From positions 1-32,191 of the forward strand of contig JAJQAC010000083.1 of assembly GCA_021204025.1 (NCBI GenBank): a DNA stretch of 32,191 bases, in the 5' to 3' direction. Below the pieces are notes generated by a model. It was not told the DNA's origin. It saw only the letters and a list, made by a program, of their open reading frames with translations, and did not search any database. This document shows, in pieces, positions 22,259 through 30,238 of this stretch. A program made the translations under genes and the position numbers. The DNA comes from Clostridiales bacterium (GTDB lineage: Bacteria > Bacillota > Clostridia > Lachnospirales > Lachnospiraceae). Position 1 is the first letter of the stretch. Each line of letters opens with the position of its first letter.

Positions 22259-23191
22259 ATGGGAAAAATTTATACATCGGCGGATCAGTTAATCGGACAC
22301 ACTCCGCTGTTGGAACTGACCAATCTTGAGAAAAAATATGCTCTTGAAGCAAAGATACTGGCAAAACTTGAATATCTGAATCCGGCCGGATCGGTTAAAG
22401 ATCGTATTGCAAAAGCTATGATTGATGATGCAGAGCAGAAAGGATTGTTAAATTCAGATTCTGTGATCATAGAGCCGACTTCCGGAAATACGGGGATCGG
22501 TCTTGCGTCTGTGGCTGCGGCCAGAGGTTATCGCATTATCATTGTGATGCCGGAAACCATGAGTCTGGAGCGCAGACAGCTGATGAAGGCTTACGGCGCG
22601 GAACTGGTGCTGACCGACGGAGCGAAAGGAATGGCAGGAGCGATTGCAAAAGCGGAAGAACTGGCGAAAGAGATCCCGGACAGCCTGATTGCGGGACAAT
22701 TTGTGAATCCTGCTAACCCGGCGATCCACAGGGCGACGACCGGACCGGAGATCTGGGAAGACACTGACGGCACGGTGGATATTTTTGTTGCAGGTGTGGG
22801 CACGGGAGGTACGCTGACCGGAGTGGGAGAGTATCTGAAGTCTCAGAATCCGGAGGTGAAGGTGGTAGCGGTAGAGCCGGCATCATCGCCGGTGTTAAGC
22901 CAGGGCAGATCCGGCGCGCATAAGATTCAGGGGATCGGAGCCGGTTTTGTACCGGAAGTACTGAATACGCATATTTATGATGAAATCGTTGCCGTGGAGA
23001 ATGATGACGCGTTTCGGATCGGACGTGAGATCGGACGCCTGGAGGGGGTTCTGGTCGGCATTTCCGCCGGGGCTGCTGTCTATGCGGCAGTAGAACTTGC
23101 CGGACGGCCGGAAAATAAAGGAAAAACGATCGTCGTTATTTTGCCGGATACGGGAGACCGTTATCTGTCAACGGAACTGTTTTCTGAGTGA
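22259..23191 (+). CDS. cysK: Cysteine synthase A (O-acetylserine sulfhydrylase)
   Basis: The 310-residue fold-type II PLP enzyme has the Schiff-base lysine in [10 protein letters not shown] (Lys47). The substrate loop TSGNTGIG follows, then the PLP-phosphate loop [10 protein letters not shown], the [14 protein letters not shown] segment and the C-terminal [10 protein letters not shown]. It makes cysteine from O-acetylserine and sulfide. The length is typical of CysK and there is no CBS domain. GGAGG precedes ATG 22259. It has its own promoter with an Rrf2-type operator. No cysE is in the window. Confidence 0.95.
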   Translation: MGKIYTSADQLIGHTPLLELTNLEKKYALEAKILAKLEYLNPAGSVKDRIAKAMIDDAEQKGLLNSDSVIIEPTSGNTGIGLASVAAARGYRIIIVMPETMSLERRQLMKAYGAELVLTDGAKGMAGAIAKAEELAKEIPDSLIAGQFVNPANPAIHRATTGPEIWEDTDGTVDIFVAGVGTGGTLTGVGEYLKSQNPEVKVVAVEPASSPVLSQGRSGAHKIQGIGAGFVPEVLNTHIYDEIVAVENDDAFRIGREIGRLEGVLVGISAGAAVYAAVELAGRPENKGKTIVVILPDTGDRYLSTELFSE

Positions 23192-23218
23192 ATTTAAGAA
23201 AAATCGGGAGTGAACGAT

Positions 23219-23251
23219 ATCCAGGATGTGTGAGGGCATGTCCTGGATTTT
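23219..23251 (+). terminator. cysK terminator
   Basis: ATCCAGGA (23219-23226) pairs with TCCTGGAT (23241-23248), extended inside by a short ATG/CAT pairing, and a short T run follows. It lies 28 bp after the cysK stop. Confidence 0.7.
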
Positions 23252-23300
23252 GACTTTATTTAGAAAAGTGCTGTAAAAATCATTTTTATGGTGGTACAAT
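23250..23300 (+). promoter_or_regulatory. Candidate promoter of the tannase-like gene
   Basis: Two options exist: TTGACT (23250-23255) with TAAAAA (23274-23279) at 18 bp, or an extended -10, TGGTACAAT (23292-23300), without a good -35. Either gives a leader of about 100 nt before 23402. Confidence 0.35.
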
Positions 23301-23401
23301 GCGAGTTAAGAAAGAATTGTTGCATATTATTTTTGAGGAGTAATCAAAGGAAACTTTGAGAACCATATAGAGTACGAAATGTACAAGGAGGAATTAGCAG
23401 C

Positions 23402-25417
23402 ATGAAGCAAAGAGAGACAGGAAAAAAGTTGATGGCGGTATCCGTGACGGCCGCGCTTATCCTGACCGGTTGTTCCGGCGGAACAAAAACGACAGAGACA
23501 GAAGCGCCGCAGACGGAACCGGTGGCCTCACAGGAAACTACACAGGAGACAGAGACAGAACAGGCAGAGAATGCAAAAAGTTCAGGAAATGGATTCGGTT
23601 CCATCGATCATGCCGGATGGCAGTATCAGGAGGACGATGATGTATACTGGCAGATTGGCATTTCGTACTGCGAGACGCCAGCCGATGAGACTTATGAGAC
23701 ATTGGGAATATTTGTACCGGGAGCTTATATGGATGCAGTGGAAAATGGAGACGGCTCCTACACCTGCACGATAAATGATACGGCACAGGTGGAAGGCTTT
23801 ACGGCATCGACAGCGCCGATCGTCATTCCGGTGAATACGCCGGGATATTCGGCAATGTCGGCGCCGACCGATTATGTCAGCGGCGCGGCGGACTATACCA
23901 GTGCCGGTTTTATCTATGTCAATGCCGGCTGCAGAGGCCGCGATCATGGCGCACCTGCGGGGGTAACGGACCTGAAGGCCGCAGTGCGCTATATCCGTTC
24001 CAATGAAGGCAGTATTCCCGGAAGTATGGATCGGATTTTTACTTTTGGTATGAGCGGCGGCGGAGCGCAGAGCGCGCTGATGGGCGCGACCGGAGACAGC
24101 GATCTCTATACGCCGTATCTGGAAGCAATCGGGGCTGTCGAAGGCTTCAGTGACGCGGTGGCCGGGTCCATGTGCTGGTGCCCGATCACCAATCTGGATT
24201 ATGCCAATGAAGCGTATGAGTGGAATCTGGGTATCAGCCGGACGGATCTGGATGAAGAGATGCAGGCGCTTTCTGATGGGATGGCTGAGGCTTTTGTAAC
24301 TTATATGAATGAACTGGGACTGAAGGACAGTGAGGGCAATGTCCTTACTCTGGCGGAATCAGATAATGGTATCTGTCAGGCAGGAAGTTACTATGATTAT
24401 CTTAAATCGGAGATTGAACGTTCGCTGAATCATTTCCTGGAGGATACGGAATTCCCATATACATCGGGCGGAAGCCAGATGGGTGGCGGCATGGGCGGCC
24501 AGATGGGCGGTATGCGAGGAGAAGGTGGTCCTGACGGCGGAAACCGGACGCAGGGCGGTATGCCTGACCGGGGAGACGCGCAGGATATGCCGGAGAGAGG
24601 TGAGAGACCGGAGGGAAATATGCCTGAGGGAGGTATGCCACAGGCAGACAGTCCGGAAGGTGAACTGCCGGGTGGCGGCAACAGACCGGAAGCAGCAGGT
24701 GAGGCTGCCGGCGGCAATGGCCCGGACAATCAGCAGGGCGGATTTGTCGATGAAAACGGCCAGATGCAGAATGACGGCATCATGAGAAATGAAACCGGAA
24801 GCGGATCCCAGGAGGCAGTCACATATGAGACGGCGCAGGATTATATCGACAGCCTGAATGCGGACGGCGAGTGGATTCATTATGACAGCGCATCCAATAC
24901 TGCAACGATAACCAGTGTGGAAGACTTTGTGAAAAACTGTAAGAATGCTTCCAAAAATGTAGGAGCATTTGATGATCTGGATAAGGCGCAGGGAGAAAAT
25001 ACTCTGTTTGGTTATGCGGACGGCGAAGGCGCGCATTTTGACGCAATTATGGCGGAACTGCTCGCAGATCATGAGACCTATGGTGCAGCGTATGCTCAGG
25101 ATCTTACCAGGACGGACGCTCTCGGCAATACGGTGGATTACCGGATCAATATGTATAACCCGATGTACTATCTGTGTGATTACTATGAAGGCTTTGGCAC
25201 CGCACAGCCGGTGAAATACTGGCGGATCCGTACCGGTATCAATCAGGGAGACACCGCGCTTTGTACAGAAGTGAATCTGGCGCTCGCGCTGCAAAGCTAT
25301 GAAGGCTGTGAAGTTGACTTTGAGACGATCTGGGGAGAGGGTCATACGATGGCAGAGCGGACCGGGAGTTCAACGGAGAATTTTATTGAATGGGTAAAGG
25401 AATGTCTGAATGGCTGA
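23402..25417 (+). CDS. Tannase-like alpha/beta-hydrolase lipoprotein (subtype B tannase family)
   Basis: The 671-residue protein begins with a lipoprotein signal (lipobox LTGC) and a Thr/Glu/Gln-rich spacer (about 25-60). An alpha/beta-hydrolase domain follows, with nucleophile elbow GMSGG (Ser218) in GMSGGGAQSALMGATGDS, characteristic of subtype B tannases. The catalytic His is probably His648 in GEGHT. Residues about 357-447 are a Gly/Met/Pro/Asp/Glu-rich low-complexity insert in the lid region. Such enzymes hydrolyse galloyl or other aryl esters of plant polyphenols. Lipid anchoring would place it outside the membrane. AAGGAGG lies upstream of ATG 23402. The true substrate may be another aryl or sugar ester. 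Confidence 0.8.
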   Translation: MKQRETGKKLMAVSVTAALILTGCSGGTKTTETEAPQTEPVASQETTQETETEQAENAKSSGNGFGSIDHAGWQYQEDDDVYWQIGISYCETPADETYETLGIFVPGAYMDAVENGDGSYTCTINDTAQVEGFTASTAPIVIPVNTPGYSAMSAPTDYVSGAADYTSAGFIYVNAGCRGRDHGAPAGVTDLKAAVRYIRSNEGSIPGSMDRIFTFGMSGGGAQSALMGATGDSDLYTPYLEAIGAVEGFSDAVAGSMCWCPITNLDYANEAYEWNLGISRTDLDEEMQALSDGMAEAFVTYMNELGLKDSEGNVLTLAESDNGICQAGSYYDYLKSEIERSLNHFLEDTEFPYTSGGSQMGGGMGGQMGGMRGEGGPDGGNRTQGGMPDRGDAQDMPERGERPEGNMPEGGMPQADSPEGELPGGGNRPEAAGEAAGGNGPDNQQGGFVDENGQMQNDGIMRNETGSGSQEAVTYETAQDYIDSLNADGEWIHYDSASNTATITSVEDFVKNCKNASKNVGAFDDLDKAQGENTLFGYADGEGAHFDAIMAELLADHETYGAAYAQDLTRTDALGNTVDYRINMYNPMYYLCDYYEGFGTAQPVKYWRIRTGINQGDTALCTEVNLALALQSYEGCEVDFETIWGEGHTMAERTGSSTENFIEWVKECLNG

Positions 25418-25436
25418 CAGACCTTCAATAAAATGA

Positions 25437-25658
25437 AGGATTCCGCTTTCTCCGATCCTGCTGGCTCTGATCCTGGGACCGATGTGCGAGAAGAACTTCG
25501 TGAGGTTCATGAATATCCAGAGAGGTAACTTCTGGGCGATTACCCAGTCCCCAATCGCGATGACGTTCTTTATCGTGGCGGTTGCGGTTATACTCTTCTC
25601 GATCTATAATCAGCAGAAGATTAATAAACGGACGATGGCTGCGGGTGATTCCAAATAA
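25437..25658 (+). pseudogene. 3' remnant of a TctA-type tripartite tricarboxylate transporter gene
   Basis: An open frame of 73 codons without a usable start encodes a transporter C-terminus. LALILGPMCEKNF near its start is a TctA hallmark, followed by ITQSPIAMTFFIVAVAVILFS and a charged tail ending in TAA at 25656. An in-frame TGA lies immediately upstream (25434), and the 5' 85% or so of the gene is missing. It begins about 20 bp after the tannase-like stop, so that gene, or a deletion, has replaced the rest. The reading frame has no internal stop, suggesting recent truncation. No tctB or tctC is nearby. Confidence 0.8.
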
Positions 25659-25708
25659 AGTGGAATGACGCTGAGTTTGAGAAAATACATTGAAAGAACA
25701 AAGAATAG

Positions 25709-25740
25709 AAGAGCAGCCGTCAGACTGCTCTTTGCTTTTC
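25709..25740 (+). terminator. Hairpin terminator after the tctA remnant
   Basis: AAGAGCAG (25709-25716) pairs with CTGCTCTT (25725-25732) around 8 nt, followed by TGCTTTTC. It probably once ended the tctA-containing operon. Confidence 0.7.
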
Positions 25741-25806
25741 GGATTGCAGAACAGGGAAGGTTATTACTTCAGATATGAAAACCCTTACATTTTTTACACC
25801 TTTTTA

Positions 25807-25835
25807 TTGAAACATTTGTCCAAATAAGGTAAAAT
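25807..25835 (+). promoter_or_regulatory. Promoter of the PfkB sugar kinase gene
   Basis: TTGAAA (25807-25812), 17-bp spacer, TAAAAT (25830-25835). The start codon follows 51 bp downstream. Confidence 0.65.
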
Positions 25836-25886
25836 AAATGCAACTATTACAGGCAGATTGTCTTATCTGATCAGGAGGTATTTCTT

Positions 25887-26975
25887 ATGGAACATCATAA
25901 TCCGCTTTTATCCGGCAACGTGAGCCCACAGAAGTTCATCACTATCGGGGAAGTGATGCTTCGTCTCACTCCGCCAAACTATGAAAAGATCCGTATGGCG
26001 TCCAGCTTTGAAGCAAGCTACGGCGGCAGTGAGGCCAACATCGCGCTGGCTCTTGCTAATCTTGGTGTGGATTCTACCTTTTTCAGTGTTGTGCCCAATA
26101 ACTCTCTCGGTAAAAGTGCAATCCGTTGGCTCCGCTCTAACGATGTCCACTGCACGCCGATGATCCTGGCATCGCCGGAGGAGGTTCCGACCCATCGTCT
26201 CGGTACTTATTATCTGGAGACCGGCTATGGTATTCGTGCCAGCAAGGTAACCTATGACCGCAAGCACAGTGCGATCACCGAGTATGATCTGTCGAAGGTC
26301 GATCTGGACGCGTTGCTTGACGGTTTTGACTGGCTGCATCTTTCCGGCATTACCCCGGCGCTGTGTCCGACCTGTGCTGATTTTATCTTTGAGTGCATTA
26401 AGAAAGCAAAGGAGAAAGGGCTTACGGTGAGTTTTGACGGCAACTTCCGCAGTCTGCTCTGGACCTGGGAGGAAGCCCGGGATTATTGCACGAAATGTCT
26501 TCCGTATATTGATGTCCTCTTTGGCATTGAGCCGTATCATCTGTGGAGGGATGAAGAGGATCACAGCAGAGGAGACTATAAGGACGGTGTTCCGCTGCAG
26601 CCGAGTTATGAGCAGCAGGATGAGATCTTCCAGGCGTTTATCAGTAAATATCCTAATCTCCGCTGCATTGCCCGCCATGTCCGCTACGCTCATTCCGGCA
26701 GTGAGAACAGTTTGAAGGCATTTATGTGGTATGACGGACATACCTTTGAGAGCAAGCTCTTTACTTTCAATATCCTTGACCGCGTAGGCGGCGGCGACGC
26801 ATTCGCGAGCGGATTGATCTATGCGATGATGCACAATTACCGCGCGATGGATATGGTAAACTTTGCGGTGGCAAGCAGCGTGATCAAACACACGATCCAT
26901 GGCGACGCCAACATCACCGATGACGTTGAGACCATCCGCAATCTGATGAATATGAATTATGATATCAAGCGATGA
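25887..26975 (+). CDS. PfkB-family sugar kinase, probably 2-keto-3-deoxygluconate kinase
   Basis: The 362-residue ribokinase-fold protein has the PfkB N-terminal signature (YGGSEANIALALANLGVD) and the C-terminal signature DRVGGGDAFASGL, with catalytic base Asp304. The segment LGTYYLETG, where the sugar-lid residues lie, and the region after GEVMLRL are like KDG kinases (KdgK), which phosphorylate 2-keto-3-deoxygluconate in hexuronate breakdown. No aldolase (kdgA) or hexuronate gene is adjacent, so the substrate is an inference. It is somewhat longer than E. coli KdgK, with an extra segment around 220-260. AGGAGG precedes ATG 25887 and it has its own promoter. Confidence 0.82.
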   Translation: MEHHNPLLSGNVSPQKFITIGEVMLRLTPPNYEKIRMASSFEASYGGSEANIALALANLGVDSTFFSVVPNNSLGKSAIRWLRSNDVHCTPMILASPEEVPTHRLGTYYLETGYGIRASKVTYDRKHSAITEYDLSKVDLDALLDGFDWLHLSGITPALCPTCADFIFECIKKAKEKGLTVSFDGNFRSLLWTWEEARDYCTKCLPYIDVLFGIEPYHLWRDEEDHSRGDYKDGVPLQPSYEQQDEIFQAFISKYPNLRCIARHVRYAHSGSENSLKAFMWYDGHTFESKLFTFNILDRVGGGDAFASGLIYAMMHNYRAMDMVNFAVASSVIKHTIHGDANITDDVETIRNLMNMNYDIKR

Positions 26976-27000
26976 TACTGTAAGATCAATGAATTACTAT

Positions 27001-27037
27001 AGGAAACGTCATAAATCTTTTCCTTATGACGTTTCCT
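27001..27037. repeat. 14-bp perfect hairpin after the sugar kinase gene
   Basis: AGGAAACGTCATAA (27001-27014) pairs perfectly with TTATGACGTTTCCT (27024-27037). It lies 26 bp after the PfkB stop but has no T tract directly after it. It may still act as a 3'-end stabiliser or weak terminator. Confidence 0.7.
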
Positions 27038-27092
27038 GCGCCGATTTTTGCTGCATGTAAATGCAGGTTCTACCTCTCAAAAATCGTGCGCA
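27036..27092. repeat. Compound hairpin
   Basis: Outer arms CGATTTTTG (27042-27050) and CAAAAATCG (27078-27086) are extended by TGCGC/GCGCA with one bulge. They enclose an inner CTGCAT-GTAA-ATGCAG hairpin (27051-27066). Confidence 0.65.
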
Positions 27093-27106
27093 TCCCCGGA
27101 TGGATT

Positions 27107-27140
27107 ATAGTAAACGGCAAATTTATTTGTCGTTTACTAT
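27107..27140. repeat. 16-bp hairpin with two-base loop
   Basis: The arms 27107-27122 and 27125-27140 are complementary except for one G-T pair. The outer sequence ATAGTAAACG/CGTTTACTAT shares the TTACTATA motif with 26994-27001, so the hairpin array may derive from one element. Confidence 0.7.
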
Positions 27141-27164
27141 AAGTAGTTATATGCCAGATAAGTA

Positions 27165-27197
27165 GCCCCTGAGAGGATAGACTTCCCTCTCAGGGGC
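27165..27197 (+). promoter_or_regulatory. GC-rich hairpin ahead of the PNPOx-like gene
   Basis: GCCCCTGAGAGG (27165-27176) pairs perfectly with CCTCTCAGGGGC (27186-27197) around 9 nt. It ends about 27 bp before the AAGGAG ribosome site and has no T tract, so it may modulate translation or RNA stability. Confidence 0.55.
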
Positions 27198-27236
27198 GGA
27201 AATCTGCCAATACTATGAACAAAAAGGAGACCTCGG

Positions 27237-27728
27237 ATGAAATTCAGCATCGATAAAAATTTAAGTTTTCCGGACGCGGTAGCGCTCATGTTTGATAAAC
27301 TTGGTACGGACAAAATCATGGCGCTGGCTTCCAGTGTCAATGATTATGTTATGGTTCGCAATGTCAGCTGCCTTTTTTATGATGGGAAGATCTGGTTTAA
27401 AACCGATAAAAATTTCCGTAAGACCAGACAGCTTTTACAAAACCCGAATGTTGCGCTGTGCTGGAGCGGCGTCCAGGTCGAGGGGACCGCGCGAAACTGT
27501 GGTCTGGTCGTGGATGAGCCGGAGCGGAGATTTGAGAAGGCTTACCGGCAGTATCTGTGGGGGAGTTATAACAAGTACAGCCACGAAGATACGGAGATTA
27601 TCATCGAGGTGACTCCCCGCTATGTGGAGATCTGGGATACCAGTGACGACCAGTATGCTTACCAGATCTTTCTGGACTTTGAAAAGGAGTCCGTTGAAGT
27701 AAAACCTTATGATAAAAAAGATGCATGA
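27237..27728 (+). CDS. PNPOx-like FMN-binding split-barrel protein
   Basis: The 163-residue protein has the pyridoxamine-5'-phosphate-oxidase-like split beta-barrel pattern. An N-terminal strand pair about 28-55 (IMALASSVNDYVMVRNVSCLFYDGKIWFKTD) is followed by KTRQLLQNPNVALCW (residues about 62-76) and VEGTARNCG. Such proteins bind FMN, F420 or haem and act in redox reactions; a true PNP oxidase is unlikely because its C-terminal signature is missing. AAGGAG precedes ATG 27237. Its 3' end overlaps the convergent gene by 22 nt. Confidence 0.8.
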   Translation: MKFSIDKNLSFPDAVALMFDKLGTDKIMALASSVNDYVMVRNVSCLFYDGKIWFKTDKNFRKTRQLLQNPNVALCWSGVQVEGTARNCGLVVDEPERRFEKAYRQYLWGSYNKYSHEDTEIIIEVTPRYVEIWDTSDDQYAYQIFLDFEKESVEVKPYDKKDA

Positions 27729-28168
27729 CGCATACGTGCCCGGATCCCGTTGATATCCCGGTTCTTTTCCACGCCGGCCAGACGGGGCAGCCCATCCGGT
27801 GCAAAGGGTCGGATCAGGGTTCGTGTCCAGACATATCGGTTCAGTTCCTCCTGATACAGGAAGATTTCAAATTCCTGCATCAGGGGGATTTTTATGCCGT
27901 CAAGCAGGATGTCGCCGTTGGTATCCCGGCTCAGTATCCCTTCGTGTTCGATCTTACTTCCCATGTATGTAATCAACTGGCTTACCCGTTTCATTTTATC
28001 GTTTAATTCCAGGAGGATTTCCTGAAGCAGAGCTTCTTCGGGAGTTACGGTTTCCTTTTCGAGCAGGCGCAGGAGAGCTTCCTCGTTGTTATCAAAAAAA
28101 CAGTCGTTTTTTTCTTTCACGGCCAGCAAATCCCGGATCATTTTTTCATTATCTGTTTGTATTTCCAC
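27707..28168 (-). CDS. Uncharacterised small protein
   Basis: I do not recognise a well-characterised family. From a GTG start at 28168 (GAGGT 7 bp upstream) the product has 153 residues. The N-terminal half is helical and charged (a probable coiled coil around 5-75). The C-terminal half looks beta-rich and basic (EFEIFLYQEELNRYVWTRT, then several Arg). The middle segment DGIKIPLMQEFEIFLY loosely recalls small DUF5348-type domains, a weak impression. An upstream in-frame ATG at 28255 would lie inside the divergent regulatory region and has no ribosome site. It overlaps the PNPOx-like gene tail to tail and is divergent from the HTH gene. Confidence 0.6.
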   Translation of the reverse strand: MEIQTDNEKMIRDLLAVKEKNDCFFDNNEEALLRLLEKETVTPEEALLQEILLELNDKMKRVSQLITYMGSKIEHEGILSRDTNGDILLDGIKIPLMQEFEIFLYQEELNRYVWTRTLIRPFAPDGLPRLAGVEKNRDINGIRARMRHASFLS

Positions 28169-28195
28169 ATGAATTACCTCTTTTATTTGTATGGG

Positions 28196-28213
28196 GTTTC
28201 CGATTTCGGAAAC
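28196..28213. promoter_or_regulatory. 18-bp palindrome between divergent genes, candidate operator
   Basis: GTTTCCGA (28196-28203) and TCGGAAAC (28206-28213) are perfect inverted repeats with a 2-bp centre. They lie between the minus-strand gene (start 28168) and the HTH gene (start 28286). A GATAAT (28237-28242) downstream could be the -10 of the HTH gene. The small HTH protein is the obvious candidate binder. Confidence 0.5.
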
Positions 28214-28285
28214 TTTTGTAATTGCAATATTAATGGGATAATACAAAAGAAGCAACTACTTTTTTACAATGTCCGGAATAACTGC

Positions 28286-28516
28286 ATGATAATTTACGAT
28301 AAGCTATGGGAAACCATGCGCTCGAAAGGAATTTCCCAAAATAAACTTTATAAAGAATATGGCGTCAGCCGCGCCCAGATCGACCGTTTAAAGCATAACA
28401 GAACCGTATATACATCGACACTTGATATGCTGTGCGGCATTTTGGGATGTGATGATATCAGTGACGTTGTTACCTATATTCCGGACGGAAAAAAAGAAGA
28501 TCCGAATGGTGAGTAA
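28286..28516 (+). CDS. Small HTH (Cro/C1-type) DNA-binding protein
   Basis: The 76-residue product is almost entirely an XRE helix-turn-helix: LWETMRSKGISQNKLYKEYGVSRAQIDRLKHN, then TSTLDMLCGILGC, the usual helix-4/5 region. Such single-domain proteins are common clostridial repressors. A longer in-frame reading begins at 28157 but lacks HTH homology in its first 43 codons and a ribosome site, so ATG 28286 is chosen although its own site (CGGAA) is weak. It is divergent from the uncharacterised gene, with an 18-bp palindrome between. Confidence 0.8.
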   Translation: MIIYDKLWETMRSKGISQNKLYKEYGVSRAQIDRLKHNRTVYTSTLDMLCGILGCDDISDVVTYIPDGKKEDPNGE

Positions 28517-28568
28517 TCCTGATGGATCATTCCGACTTTTAAATTCTGACTTTTAACAGAAATGTTTC

Positions 28569-28610
28569 TTGACACGGGGTCTGTATATCGCTTAAAATTG
28601 TTTTAACAAT
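28569..28610 (+). promoter_or_regulatory. Promoter and operator-like palindrome of the GH1 gene
   Basis: TTGACA (28569-28574), 18-bp spacer, TAAAAT (28593-28598). ATTGTT-TT-AACAAT (28597-28610) is a perfect palindrome at the -10/start-site, well placed for a repressor of the beta-glucoside gene. Confidence 0.65.
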
Positions 28611-28615
28611 ATTGA

Positions 28616-30109
<1,494 letters not shown>

Positions 30110-30167
30110 GCAAATTGCCAAAGGATTCAGGATGCTGATGATTCGATTGAGGGAACATCAATAATTT

Positions 30168-30208
30168 CAGGGAGTGATTTCATCAAGGCAGGAATCACTC
30201 CCTGTTTA
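30168..30208 (+). terminator. Terminator of the GH1 gene
   Basis: CAGGGAGTGATT (30168-30179) pairs perfectly with AATCACTCCCTG (30193-30204), followed by TTTATA. It lies about 58 bp after the GH1 stop. Confidence 0.8.
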
Positions 30209-30238
30209 TAGAAAAATGGTGGAGAGGATCGTGAACAG

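Noticed and set aside
24359-25345. 328-codon minus-strand open frame inside the tannase-like gene
   Set aside because: It arises from the repetitive low-complexity region and biased codons of the plus-strand gene.
25908-26900. 330-codon minus-strand open frame inside the PfkB kinase gene
   Set aside because: It is a shadow frame of a well-supported gene and has no recognisable protein features.
28157-28285. Longer N-terminus for the small HTH protein
   Set aside because: The 43 extra codons read through the divergent promoter and palindrome and resemble no HTH protein.
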